A stretch of DNA of 40,769 nucleotides. Source: a virus. Made by a program: the position numbers and the translations under genes. The notes under the pieces are model-generated. The model ran no database searches. It was not told the DNA's origin and was given only the letters and a program-made list of their open reading frames with translations. The DNA lies in the IMG/VR virus record IMGVR_UViG_3300025598_001356, positions 1 through 40,769 of that record; one strand, 5' to 3'. Shown here piece by piece: positions 23,488 to 32,264 of the stretch. Each line of letters starts with the position of its first letter. Position 1 is the stretch's first letter.

Positions 23488-23635
23488 TTGGTTTATCCGT
23501 AATCAACCAAAAATTGCTCTGTTTATAGCAGGCTGGTGTGCGCTGGCCGCTATTGATTGTTTTTCAAAGGGCGATGACTTTTGGGCATTAGTTAACGCAT
23601 TTTTAGTTTGGTTTAATATAAGGTTATCAGAATGA
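23480..23635 (+). CDS. small membrane protein
   Basis: A 51-residue protein (MHDWFIRNQPKIALFIAGWC...). One or two hydrophobic helices (IALFIAGWCALAAIDCF and FWALVNAFLVWFNI) suggest an inner-membrane hairpin; the holin-like size is only suggestive. The ATG at 23480 lies within the end of the preceding gene. Its stop overlaps the next start (ATGA). Confidence 0.5.
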   Translation: MHDWFIRNQPKIALFIAGWCALAAIDCFSKGDDFWALVNAFLVWFNIRLSE

Positions 23636-24078
23636 TTAAAGAATTTATCAATATAGTAGAATCAATGGAAGGCATCACCGATGCATGGTTCAAGCATGGT
23701 GGCTTTGAAACTTATAAAAAACCTGCCAAAGAAAAATATGAAATTGCACACCATGATGGTCAGATTCAAACACTAGAAGGTCCTGTAAACTATAAAGCAG
23801 GATACTATATCTTGACAGGACCAAAAGGTGAGCAGTATCCTATTCCTCCAGAAAAGTTTCATAATCTTAAAGATGATCACGGACATGGTGTATGTACTCC
23901 CAAGAAGATCATGAAAGTAGCCAAACTTGCAGATCATTCCGGAAGCGTTGACACTAGTTGGGGCGAGAAGTTACACTACAATACTGGAGAAGACTTTATT
24001 GTACGCCACGGTCCAAATGACTATGGTGTAGTAAAGAAAGATATTTTTGTACAAACCTACGACACATCAAATGTATAA
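23632..24078 (+). CDS. PGDYG-type protein
   Basis: A 148-residue protein. The end reads EDFIVRHGPNDYGVVKKDIFVQTY, which matches the PGDYG family signature (D/N-x-Y-G near a late F-x-x-TY). The central IQTLEGPVNYKAGYYILTGPKGEQYPIPP is consistent with that family. Its N terminus, MIKEFINIVESMEG, resembles the start of the glycine-zipper protein at 24870-25790, a recurring short leader in such phages. Function is unknown. It overlaps genes on both sides. Confidence 0.6.
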   Translation: MIKEFINIVESMEGITDAWFKHGGFETYKKPAKEKYEIAHHDGQIQTLEGPVNYKAGYYILTGPKGEQYPIPPEKFHNLKDDHGHGVCTPKKIMKVAKLADHSGSVDTSWGEKLHYNTGEDFIVRHGPNDYGVVKKDIFVQTYDTSNV

Positions 24079-24283
24079 CGAAATTGAATTAATGGAAATG
24101 GCTCGTGACTACGAAGCTATGGAAAGAGTAGCACTACAAGATGCAGAAGAATTGCGTCAGTTGCGTAATGGCGAAAGAATTATTGTGCCTGTAGATATCG
24201 AACATGCACGTACAATGTTCAAGTTGTCTAGTTTTTATCTTAGCCAACACGACAAAGAATTTACTTTAACAATGGAGATGTAA
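24071..24283 (+). CDS. small helical hypothetical protein
   Basis: A 70-residue acidic protein ([17 protein letters not shown]...). The N-terminal half is a long charged helix ([13 protein letters not shown]), followed by [26 protein letters not shown]. It overlaps the previous stop by 8 bases and shares one base with the ClpP start. It may be a partner or adaptor for ClpP because of the tight coupling, but no motif shows it. Confidence 0.5.
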   Translation: MYNEIELMEMARDYEAMERVALQDAEELRQLRNGERIIVPVDIEHARTMFKLSSFYLSQHDKEFTLTMEM

Positions 24284-24873
24284 TGCCTACTTTAGTACCA
24301 ATGGTTATCGAGCAAGAAGCTCGTGGAGAACGCAGTTATGACATTTACAGTCGCTTGCTCAAGGACCGTATTGTCATGCTGGATACGGACGTAAATGAAC
24401 ATTCAGCAAGTTTAATTGTAGCACAGCTACTTTTCTTAGAAAGTCAAGGCAATGAGGATATTAGTTTTTTCATTAATAGCCCTGGCGGTGTTGTTACCGC
24501 TGGTATGGCAATTTATGATACTATGCAGTTCATCAAGCCAGATATCCAAACCATCGTTATGGGACAGGCTTGCTCAATGGGTAGTTTACTCGCCACTGCT
24601 GGCGCTCCTGGCAAACGCAAGATTCTACCAAACGCTCGCCACATGATTCACCAACCTAGTGGCGGTGCAGGCGGACAGGCTACAGACATGGAAATCCAAG
24701 TAAAGGAAATCCTAAAGATGAAACAAAGTCTTACACAAATTTATGTAAACCATAATAGCAAAGGTAAGACGTTTGAAGAGTTTTATACAGCCATGGAACG
24801 TGACAATTTCATGACAGCGCAGGAAGCCGTAGATTTTGGCTTAGTCGACGAAATCGTTACTGAACGCTCTTAA
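24283..24873 (+). CDS. clpP: ATP-dependent Clp protease proteolytic subunit-like
   Basis: A 196-residue ClpP homologue. The Ser-His-Asp triad is in place: S98 in [11 protein letters not shown]123 in [11 protein letters not shown] and D174 in [31 protein letters not shown] is the classical substrate-binding region. ClpP forms tetradecamers and needs an AAA+ partner (ClpA or ClpX); none is in the window, so the host's would be used or the phage encodes one elsewhere. Phage ClpP-like proteins can act in head maturation or in removing host proteins. Its stop overlaps the convergent glycine-zipper gene by four bases. Confidence 0.88.
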   Translation: MPTLVPMVIEQEARGERSYDIYSRLLKDRIVMLDTDVNEHSASLIVAQLLFLESQGNEDISFFINSPGGVVTAGMAIYDTMQFIKPDIQTIVMGQACSMGSLLATAGAPGKRKILPNARHMIHQPSGGAGGQATDMEIQVKEILKMKQSLTQIYVNHNSKGKTFEEFYTAMERDNFMTAQEAVDFGLVDEIVTERS

Positions 24874-25790
24874 TCCTCAGAGCCTGCTGTTAATGGTTTA
24901 ATATTAGCGGCAGGTTCAATGCTGGCAACTAATTTTTGAAATTGCGCATCACCGCCATCTTTATAGTTTGAAGTTTTACCCCAATACCATGCCGAAATCA
25001 TATGCAAGCCTTTTCCCATAGGAGATTCAAAGGCAAACAGTTGTGAAGTGTCACAAGCAGTAATTTCTTTACTTAAAAGGCCTGTATCAAGGTGAACCAT
25101 ATCTATAGATAAATTACCTAATCGATTGCTGGTTTTAATTTCTTTCTTTGCTGTTAGTTTATACCCTTTGAACTTAGCTTGGAAATATTTTACCCAACTG
25201 TCCATATCGTCAGCTTCGGTGGCCATTGTTGTTATATCTTGCCATATACCCACATGCCCGTCGCCATTGCCCTCTTCGGGGTATGCTTCGTTTCTACAGG
25301 TTAGTGCTAGTGTGGCCCCGTTATAATCCCAAGTTTCAATTATATTGTAACCGCCACCTCTCATTTCAAGATATTGTGATAATACGCTAGTATCTCCGCC
25401 TTTTGGCAGAGATAAATTTGCAGTAACTGACACTACTTTTTGTTGAGAAGTATAATCAGGTTTACCATTTCCATACTTGTCTTTTCGAGAATTATTATCA
25501 GAACTTCTGACGTTACTAGCAGGTACACTAACACCTGAGCTAGTTGTTGCGGCCCAACCTCCGCCATTATCTGCTTTTTCTACAGGGCCAGTTTCGTGAC
25601 TTTTAGACACTGGATCTAACCAATCTCCGATCTTATTGCCTAGATATGCACCGCCTGCGGCACCTAGTGCTGTACCCACAGGGCCTAGCATGGATCCGGC
25701 TAGCCCGCCCAAACCGGCACCAATTGCAGATCCGATTGGACCTTCTTGGATTTGATCTATTGTATTAATGTAATCTTTAAGGGTTTTCAT
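24870..25790 (-). CDS. glycine-zipper protein
   Basis: A 306-residue protein and the only minus-strand gene in the right two thirds. After [17 protein letters not shown] it has a glycine-zipper region, [20 protein letters not shown] then [20 protein letters not shown], typical of membrane-inserting or oligomerising segments. The C-terminal part is a strand-rich soluble domain ([21 protein letters not shown] ...). The short leader is like that of the PGDYG gene. It may be a virion or injected protein or a membrane-active factor, which is inference. A likely promoter lies in the 121-base divergent gap to 25912 but I cannot place it with confidence. Confidence 0.6.
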   Translation of the reverse strand: MKTLKDYINTIDQIQEGPIGSAIGAGLGGLAGSMLGPVGTALGAAGGAYLGNKIGDWLDPVSKSHETGPVEKADNGGGWAATTSSGVSVPASNVRSSDNNSRKDKYGNGKPDYTSQQKVVSVTANLSLPKGGDTSVLSQYLEMRGGGYNIIETWDYNGATLALTCRNEAYPEEGNGDGHVGIWQDITTMATEADDMDSWVKYFQAKFKGYKLTAKKEIKTSNRLGNLSIDMVHLDTGLLSKEITACDTSQLFAFESPMGKGLHMISAWYWGKTSNYKDGGDAQFQKLVASIEPAANIKPLTAGSED

Positions 25791-25883
25791 CTAATTCCTC
25801 AATTTGTTGTATTTATTGTATGGGTAACAAATATCGAAGAAAATGTCCGTAAAATGCGTATATAATTGAAACAGGTAGTACAC

Positions 25884-25891
25884 TATAAATA
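25884..25891 (+). promoter_or_regulatory. T4-late-like TATAAATA motif
   Basis: An exact TATAAATA lies about 21 bases ahead of the start at 25912, in the divergent gap. T4-type late promoters consist of just this -10 element. A TATAAT at 25861-25866 without a clear -35 lies upstream. One exact 8-mer in an AT-rich genome can occur by chance, so confidence is low. Confidence 0.35.
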
Positions 25892-25911
25892 GCTATGTCT
25901 AGGAGTGTGCT

Positions 25912-26637
25912 ATGGTCCAATTACCGTTCAATTGGTCGGAAATAACCCGCAGTAATCTGTACTCTATGTTCTATTCACTTAACGGTGAAATAGTGGGCAA
26001 AGAGCTATCTCCTAGCCAAATTCAAAAACGTCTTACAAGACACATTAAAGCCCATATTCCGCTTAAACTTAAAAAATGCTTATATGCACCCACTACCCCT
26101 GGCTTTGTTTTTATGGGTGGTGTATATTATAGCGATTTGGATCATAAGGGCAAACCTGCAATTGAAGTTAACTTTAACTATAATCCAACCGATCGAAAGT
26201 TAAAATTGACACAGCATCGTTTCAAGCGCATGGCTATCCGTTTTGCAGATGTTGTGCTACACGAAATCGTCCACCAGCGTCAATTCCGTGCTAGAAATTT
26301 CAAAAATATTCCAGGTTATCAAAGTACTGCATTATTAACCAAAGATCGTAAAAAGCAAGAATATTACGGTGACAGAGACGAAATGGGCGCACATGCATTT
26401 AATTGTGCCTGCGAGTTGATTGACCGATTTGGTTACGATCCTACAGCTATTGCTCGTTACTTAGATTCAAATCAATGTCGTAGACACAAAAACTCCACTT
26501 GGAACGATTACCTAAAAGTATTCGACTGGAATCATAATCATCCAATCATACGCAGAATGAGAAATTTGATTTTGCGTAATTTGGAAAATGCCTACTACGG
26601 CAAGCCATTTAAGACCACAAACCACTTGACATACTGA
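25912..26637 (+). CDS. HExxH phage protein (putative metallopeptidase-like)
   Basis: A 241-residue protein related to 15775-16437. H117-E-I-V-H121 (VVLHEIVHQRQF) is the zinc motif and DRDEMGAHAFNCACEL follows, where the E/D could be the third ligand. The order and the DEM-A-AF continuation are the same as in the relative (DEMDAYAVS). A basic C terminus with WNDYLKVFDWNHNHPIIRRM suggests binding to nucleic acid or a protein partner. No signal peptide is seen. Its start is not preceded by a strong ribosome binding site; AGGAG lies at 25900-25904, about seven bases before the ATG. Confidence 0.65.
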   Translation: MVQLPFNWSEITRSNLYSMFYSLNGEIVGKELSPSQIQKRLTRHIKAHIPLKLKKCLYAPTTPGFVFMGGVYYSDLDHKGKPAIEVNFNYNPTDRKLKLTQHRFKRMAIRFADVVLHEIVHQRQFRARNFKNIPGYQSTALLTKDRKKQEYYGDRDEMGAHAFNCACELIDRFGYDPTAIARYLDSNQCRRHKNSTWNDYLKVFDWNHNHPIIRRMRNLILRNLENAYYGKPFKTTNHLTY

Positions 26638-26650
26638 TAATTAGTATATC

Positions 26651-28261
26651 ATGCCAAAATTTAATGTAATAATTTTTTGCGGGCCGGCAGAGCCTAATAC
26701 CAAAACTCGAAATTATGGAGCACATCGACTTGCTACCCACATGCGTGAACATGGCTACACATGCCTAATTGTTGATTTTTGCACAATATTAGATTGGAAA
26801 ACTTATCAAGAAATACTTGATCTCACCATGGACGAAAATACCTACATGGTAGGCATTTCCACTACATTTTTACCAAGACGCATTGTACCGCTGGACAATA
26901 TGAATCCAGTATATCAGGAGTTTGATTCTTTTACAGGCGACATCAAAACTTATACTCCTGCACAGGCAGAAAATACACTGTTAATAGACGACCTAGCACA
27001 TAGTAGAGGTGCATCTTGGCTACAATATATTAAAAAAATAAATCCTAAAACAAAAATTGTCTTTGGAGGCACAGGAGTTGCTTCCTATATGGACTATAAA
27101 GAAGTTGATAACTTTATGTATGGGTTATCTGAAAACATGGTCATCGATTATCTAAATTCTGTAAGTGGGAGAGGTACCAAACGAATATTTAATCGTGTGT
27201 TGGATTATGATAGTAAGGCACAAGGAACTGATTGGGATTTTACTACTAGTGCTACTAGATACACTGATCTAGATTTTATCACACCCAATGAAACTCTTGC
27301 TCTTGAAATTGGCAGAGGCTGTAGATTTAGTTGTTCATTTTGTTCATTTCCATTGATAGGTCAAAGAAATATTAATGACTACGTGAAGTGCGAAGAATCC
27401 TTGCGTACCGAACTAATGGAAAATTATGAAAAATGGGGGACTACACAGTATTATGTAGTAGACGACACTTTCAATGACAGTACAGAAAAACTACTTAGAG
27501 TCAAAAGTGTGATTGATAGCTTGCCATTCAAGTTTAGATTTTGGTGTTATCTACGTGCCGATATCTTAGCGGCCCATCCAGAACAGATTCAAATATTAAA
27601 AGATATGGGATTGGAAGAAACTTTTTTTGGTATCGAAACTTTTCATCCATTGGCTGGTAAATCAATTGGTAAAGGAATGAAGGCTGAAAAAATTAAAGCT
27701 GTGCTGGCCAAGTGTAAGGAAATATGGAAGGATGAAGTATTCATATCTGCTGGATTCATTGTTGGATTGCCGTACGAAGGAGAAAGTTCTATTGCAAAAA
27801 CCGCAACATATCTTCAAGATCCAGAATGTCCAATACACTCAGCATGGTTACATCAATTGAGTATGTTCGATTCAACTGCTGACCCTAGATTGAAATGGCT
27901 TTATAAGAGTGAATATGATAAACACTATGAAAAACACGGGTATTATTTTGATCCACCAAAACAACTAACTGATTTTGTTCTTTGGAGAAAGAAGGAAGAT
28001 GGATCAGGAATTTATACGTACGAACAGGCTAAAGAAATTGCAGATCATTATAACGCTATCATTCCGCACAAACAGGTAATTAATTTTTATCTGCAATCTT
28101 TTGATCATCCAATTATTTCCAATAGAGAGCTTACCCGAAAAATGCCAATTGAGGAATACAAAGAATTACAAGGATCATTGGGAGATTTGACAGAAATATT
28201 TTATCATACTGTTAAAAACAAATACCTAGATCCATTACTCAAAAAACTAAAATCCGATTAG
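26651..28261 (+). CDS. B12-binding-domain-type radical SAM enzyme
   Basis: A 536-residue enzyme. The first 170 residues are a Rossmann-type, B12-binding-like domain (KIVFGGTGVASY and FMYGLSENMVIDYL). The radical SAM core has C224-x3-C228-x2-C231 (GRGCRFSCSFC) and the SFPLIGQ stretch, closely like the protein at 1658-3202. Later pieces such as KSIGKGMKAEKIKAVL and FIVGLPYEGESSI are typical of the B12-radical SAM barrel. The cobalamin DxHxxG motif is not evident. It stands alone between the HExxH gene and DNA ligase, away from the other radical SAM genes, so it may act with either island. Confidence 0.85.
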   Translation: MPKFNVIIFCGPAEPNTKTRNYGAHRLATHMREHGYTCLIVDFCTILDWKTYQEILDLTMDENTYMVGISTTFLPRRIVPLDNMNPVYQEFDSFTGDIKTYTPAQAENTLLIDDLAHSRGASWLQYIKKINPKTKIVFGGTGVASYMDYKEVDNFMYGLSENMVIDYLNSVSGRGTKRIFNRVLDYDSKAQGTDWDFTTSATRYTDLDFITPNETLALEIGRGCRFSCSFCSFPLIGQRNINDYVKCEESLRTELMENYEKWGTTQYYVVDDTFNDSTEKLLRVKSVIDSLPFKFRFWCYLRADILAAHPEQIQILKDMGLEETFFGIETFHPLAGKSIGKGMKAEKIKAVLAKCKEIWKDEVFISAGFIVGLPYEGESSIAKTATYLQDPECPIHSAWLHQLSMFDSTADPRLKWLYKSEYDKHYEKHGYYFDPPKQLTDFVLWRKKEDGSGIYTYEQAKEIADHYNAIIPHKQVINFYLQSFDHPIISNRELTRKMPIEEYKELQGSLGDLTEIFYHTVKNKYLDPLLKKLKSD

Positions 28262-28263
28262 TA

Positions 28264-28292
28264 TTGACATGTTGTTTGATAGGCTATATAAT
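28264..28292 (+). promoter_or_regulatory. consensus sigma70 promoter for DNA ligase
   Basis: TTGACA (28264-28269) and TATAAT (28287-28292) with a 17-base spacer, a perfect match. The start would be near 28299, about 22 bases before the ligase ATG, which is preceded by GGAG. Confidence 0.8.
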
Positions 28293-28321
28293 ACGCTATA
28301 CAGTTAACTATTGGAGTCGAA

Positions 28322-29641
28322 ATGATCGTTTGTGCTAGCCATATTTGGAATTTAGAAACTCATCCTAGTCGTCTTAATAAAGAAGGCATTATTGAAGCTA
28401 TTGCCAAAGAAGGATGTGATGAATTTTTTGAAGGATGCCGTCTTGCTCTGGATCCAATGATTACCTTTGGACTTAAACAAATACCGGAGAAACAAGATGA
28501 AGATGGGCCTGGCTTACCTTGGGACAGTTTTACTCTCGCTCTTACTGGCTTTACAACTCGCAATGTCACAGGTAATACAGCTCGCGACATGATTCAAGCG
28601 ATGATGAAGTCGGCAACCAAAGCAGAGTGGAACGGTTGGTATCGTAGAATTTTAATCAAAGACTTACGCTGTGGTGTAAGCGAAAAAACAATTAACAAAG
28701 TAGTAGAGAAAAAATATGCTAATTACGCTATACCGGTATTTGGTTGTCAGCTTGCTCATGACAGTGCTAATCATGAAACTAAAGTCTCCGGCAAGAAACT
28801 TATCGAAGTCAAACTTGACGGCGTCCGTGTTATTACAATCGTTCGTACTGACGGTCGTGTTGACATGTTTAGTCGCAATGGTAAAGAACTTGCTAACTTC
28901 CCTCACATAGCAGAACAAATTAGTTCAGTGATTAAACAACAAGGTTCCAGTAAGAGCATGGACGTTGTACTAGATGGCGAGATTATGAGCTCTAGTTTCC
29001 AAGACTTGATGAAACAAGTACACCGCAAAGACAATGTAGAAGCAGGTGATGCTGTGTTAAACTTATTTGATGTTCTTCCTCTTGCAGACTTTGAAAAAGG
29101 AGTGTACAATAAAGATCAGACTACTCGTAGTCAGATGGTTAAATTTTGGGTAGAAACTAATCAAGCATTGTTACCTAATGTAACTTATGTTGCTAATGAA
29201 CTGGTTGATTTGGATACAGAGTTGGGCCAGAAGCGTTACAAAGAAATTAACCAAAAGGCCATCGATGGCGGCTATGAAGGTATTATGCTTAAAGATCCAA
29301 ATGCTCCTTACGAATGTAAGCGTAGTGTTGCGTGGTTAAAATTAAAGCCATTTATTGAAGTTAGTCTTACTGTAGTTGCTACAGAAGAAGGTACAGGCAA
29401 AAATGTAGGCAAGATGGGCGCACTAGTATGTGAAGGAGTAGACGATGGAAAGGCTATTCGCGTTAATGTTGGTAGTGGCTTTACTGATCAACAGCGTGAC
29501 GATTTTTGGAGTTGCCGAGTGGATGGACAAGTTGTTGAAGTTCGTGCCGACGCTGTAACACAAAATCAAGACGGAACTTATAGTTTACGTTTTCCTCGGT
29601 TCAAGTCGTTCCGAGGATTCAAACAAGGTGAAAAAATTTAA
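28322..29641 (+). CDS. ATP-dependent DNA ligase
   Basis: A 439-residue ligase of T4/T7-type. Motif I is VKLDGVR with K164 as the adenylated lysine. Motif III is LNLFDVLP, motif IV EGIMLKD, and motif V WLKLKP. A C-terminal OB domain ends the protein (VRVNVGSGFT, then RFKSFRGFK). It seals nicks in DNA during replication and repair using ATP, and the N-terminal helical domain is of the longer phage kind. It has its own consensus promoter and is followed by the MazG-like gene after 12 bases, so the two are probably cotranscribed. Confidence 0.9.
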   Translation: MIVCASHIWNLETHPSRLNKEGIIEAIAKEGCDEFFEGCRLALDPMITFGLKQIPEKQDEDGPGLPWDSFTLALTGFTTRNVTGNTARDMIQAMMKSATKAEWNGWYRRILIKDLRCGVSEKTINKVVEKKYANYAIPVFGCQLAHDSANHETKVSGKKLIEVKLDGVRVITIVRTDGRVDMFSRNGKELANFPHIAEQISSVIKQQGSSKSMDVVLDGEIMSSSFQDLMKQVHRKDNVEAGDAVLNLFDVLPLADFEKGVYNKDQTTRSQMVKFWVETNQALLPNVTYVANELVDLDTELGQKRYKEINQKAIDGGYEGIMLKDPNAPYECKRSVAWLKLKPFIEVSLTVVATEEGTGKNVGKMGALVCEGVDDGKAIRVNVGSGFTDQQRDDFWSCRVDGQVVEVRADAVTQNQDGTYSLRFPRFKSFRGFKQGEKI

Positions 29642-29653
29642 TAGGAAAAAAAT

Positions 29654-30022
29654 ATGACAGATGTATTTCAAGATCAAGCAAAGTTTATGGCAGCCTGCGA
29701 TCAGACTGTTGGCGAATTCAATATTAATCAACTCAATATGTATTTGAATTTGATTAAAGAAGAAGGCGATGAATTAAGTGACGCTGTTAAGGCTATGGAC
29801 AAAGTTGCTACACTAGATGCACTTATTGATATTCTAGTAGTTACCGTTGGTACACTACATAGTATGGGTGTCTATCCCGAAGATGCGTGGAACGAAGTCA
29901 TGCGTAGTAACATGGCAAAGGTTGATCCCGAAACAGGAAAAGTTACCAAACGTGAAGATGGAAAAGTGTTGAAGCCAGAAGGTTGGACCCCACCAGCGTT
30001 GGCACAATTCATTAAGGAATAA
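29654..30022 (+). CDS. MazG-like nucleotide pyrophosphohydrolase
   Basis: A 122-residue all-helical protein. The metal-binding residues E36, E37 and E40 in KEEGDELSDA and D55 and D59 in LDALIDILVV fit the MazG/phosphoribosyl-ATP pyrophosphohydrolase-like pattern. The C terminus, NMAKVDPETGKVTKREDGKVLKPEGW, is the long loop typical of phage members. These enzymes hydrolyse nucleoside triphosphates to monophosphates and may tune the nucleotide pool or ppGpp-linked response during infection. It follows the ligase gene in the same operon. Confidence 0.8.
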   Translation: MTDVFQDQAKFMAACDQTVGEFNINQLNMYLNLIKEEGDELSDAVKAMDKVATLDALIDILVVTVGTLHSMGVYPEDAWNEVMRSNMAKVDPETGKVTKREDGKVLKPEGWTPPALAQFIKE

Positions 30023-30023
30023 A

Positions 30024-30854
30024 ATGAGAAGCAATTATTGGTCATGCAGTAAGTTTGCAGATTGGATTCGAGGTACTGCTAAACTAGGTGCGGCTACAAG
30101 CGAGGAGTGGGACGAGTGGCGTACTACTGCGCAAATGAGTCACAATTTTCGTTATTGGGTAGCCGAAGAAGCGTTGGATGCAGTACAAAACTTTGTAAAC
30201 TGGCCTATGGATAAATTAAATGACATCAGATACTACATCAACAATCGTTGGGTTAGTAAGAGTCACGCTCTTACTGCCCACCCTCGTGATATCCGTCCTG
30301 GCAGTTGGAGTGACGTTGGTAATCGGTTTCTCCCTTGTCTTTTTAACGAGCTTGTGGACTTTGTTGAAATCGAACAAGCATGGCACTATGTAATGTGGAA
30401 TGACGAGGAACGAGTAAAGTACAATGTTCCTTGGTACCGTAGCGGATGGTTGCGCTGGCGCACTTGGCGTTGCCCAGAAGCCGGCTTAGCCTATTTGACA
30501 TGGGCAAGTACTCTTACTAACGAAGAGTTTTTGGAAGAAGGTGAAAAGCACAAGGCAGAGCCAACTTATCAAGCCACTGCCGCAAAAGAAATTATCGAGT
30601 TGTACACTTGGTGGACACAAACTTATCGTAATCGTCCAGACCCGTACGAAGCAAGTGGTTGGACAGCGGTGTGTGAGGCTCAACGTCTAGCTAACGGTGG
30701 TAAATTAAGTTGGGGTGTTGAAAAAGATCCTGTACTTAAAAAGGCCAGTGACAAAGCACACAAACTACTTCAAAAGATTGAAAAATCTTACGAAGAGGAA
30801 GAAGAAGCCATGATGATTAGACTCATCAAAATACGTCAAAGTTTATGGACTTAA
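30024..30854 (+). CDS. hypothetical Trp-rich phage protein
   Basis: A 276-residue protein unusually rich in tryptophan (WSCSKFADW, WRTTAQMSHNF, RSGWLRWRTWRCPEAGLAYLTW). Helices dominate and the C-terminal end is a charged helix (LLQKIEKSYEEEEEAMMI). I know comparable sequences only as unnamed phage proteins. It is one base before the radical SAM gene at 30855 and one base after the MazG-like gene. No function is claimed. Confidence 0.65.
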   Translation: MRSNYWSCSKFADWIRGTAKLGAATSEEWDEWRTTAQMSHNFRYWVAEEALDAVQNFVNWPMDKLNDIRYYINNRWVSKSHALTAHPRDIRPGSWSDVGNRFLPCLFNELVDFVEIEQAWHYVMWNDEERVKYNVPWYRSGWLRWRTWRCPEAGLAYLTWASTLTNEEFLEEGEKHKAEPTYQATAAKEIIELYTWWTQTYRNRPDPYEASGWTAVCEAQRLANGGKLSWGVEKDPVLKKASDKAHKLLQKIEKSYEEEEEAMMIRLIKIRQSLWT

Positions 30855-32264
30855 ATGAACAATGAGATAGACTATAAAGACTATCTTGGCAAAGTCAAAC
30901 AAGAGATGGACAAGATTAGTCCATCTATCTGTCTTGCCAAATGGAAACAGGTAACTGTACATTTAGCAACTGGACATACACACAGTTGCCACCATCCAAC
31001 GACTCACAAAATTCCCTTAGAAGAAATAGCTATTGATTGTAGTGCTCTACACAATACTAACTATAAAAAAGAACAACGTAAACTAATGTTGGAAGGGCAA
31101 CGTCCTGGCGAGTGTGATTACTGCTGGCGTGTTGAAGACAGCGCCAAGGGAGAAGCTGTATACAGTGATCGAGTGACAAAAACAGGTGCGGCATGGGCAA
31201 AGGATTTCAAAAATGAAGTTCTCGCTAATCCTTTAGGCAATATAAATCCCAGTCATTTTGAAATAAGTTTTAGTAACACTTGTAATTTTAAGTGTAGTTA
31301 TTGTGGGCCCGAAGTCAGTAGCAGATGGATGGAAGAAATTAAACAGCATGGTGCTTATCCGACATCAACTAACTACAATGGTCTCGATTATCTTAAGAAT
31401 AATCAAAAAATGCCTATCCTTGAAAAAGACTACAATCCTTATGTAGAAGCATTTTGGAAGTGGTGGCCTGACCTGTACAGAGACTTGCGAGTGTTTAGGG
31501 TAACTGGAGGAGAACCATTACTTACTAAAAACACATTCAAGGTATTGGATTACATAATAGAAAATCCTAATCCCAAACTTGAGCTTAATATTAACAGCAA
31601 TTTATGTGTGCCTGATGATCTTTTGAATAAATTTATTGAGAAAATAAAACGTATTCAAGGAGAGGGTTACATTAAAGAGTTTGTTGTATATACCAGTGCC
31701 GAAGCACATGGTGCTCGTGCCGAATATATTCGTAATGGTTTAGATTACAATCAATGGTATGATAACTGCAATCGAGTATTAAATGAAGTTCCTAACAGCA
31801 AATTGTCTATCATGGCTACTTATAACGCCCTTAGTGTTACTAGTTTTATTCCATTCCTTGAAGACATGATACAGTTACGCAACACGTATAATACAGGTCC
31901 TGACCGTAGGAATCCTATCGGGATAGACATTCCCTACTTACGGTATCCTCAACATCAAACAGCATTTATATTGACCGAAGACTATCTAAAAATGATAGAA
32001 GATCAAGTGACCTACATGTATCGTAACAAAGAGCATGCCTACTGGCCTCCATTATGTGGCTACGGGTTTTACGAGCATGAGATAAACAAGATGGAACGTT
32101 TGTACTATGTTGCCAAAGAAGGTAACAAGAATCAAAACGAATTACTGAGAACTAGAAAAGACTTTGTTATATTTGTCGATGAACATGATCGCAGACGTGG
32201 TACCAATTTCCTAAAAACATTTCCTGAGATGGCGGAATTTTATAATTACTGTAAAGACCTATGA
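30855..32264 (+). CDS. twitch/SPASM-type radical SAM protein with N-terminal Cys cluster
   Basis: A 469-residue enzyme. An N-terminal block with ICLAKWKQVTVHLATGHTHS, CHHP and GECDYCWRVED carries cysteines that could bind an auxiliary cluster. The core triad is C143-x3-C147-x2-C150 (CNFKCSYC) and FRVTGGEPLLTK follows. It ends HDRRRGTNFLKTFPEMAEF, the group's C-terminal signature. Its closest relative in the window is the next gene (32261), with matching N-terminal, core and C-terminal features, so the two arose by tandem duplication. The start follows the previous gene by one base and its end overlaps the next by four. Confidence 0.85.
   Translation: MNNEIDYKDYLGKVKQEMDKISPSICLAKWKQVTVHLATGHTHSCHHPTTHKIPLEEIAIDCSALHNTNYKKEQRKLMLEGQRPGECDYCWRVEDSAKGEAVYSDRVTKTGAAWAKDFKNEVLANPLGNINPSHFEISFSNTCNFKCSYCGPEVSSRWMEEIKQHGAYPTSTNYNGLDYLKNNQKMPILEKDYNPYVEAFWKWWPDLYRDLRVFRVTGGEPLLTKNTFKVLDYIIENPNPKLELNINSNLCVPDDLLNKFIEKIKRIQGEGYIKEFVVYTSAEAHGARAEYIRNGLDYNQWYDNCNRVLNEVPNSKLSIMATYNALSVTSFIPFLEDMIQLRNTYNTGPDRRNPIGIDIPYLRYPQHQTAFILTEDYLKMIEDQVTYMYRNKEHAYWPPLCGYGFYEHEINKMERLYYVAKEGNKNQNELLRTRKDFVIFVDEHDRRRGTNFLKTFPEMAEFYNYCKDL

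Noticed and set aside
26626-26650. TTGACA followed by TATATC as a promoter for the radical SAM gene at 26651
   Set aside because: The spacing is only 13 bases and no -10 lies 16-18 bases away; the transcript would also lack a leader.
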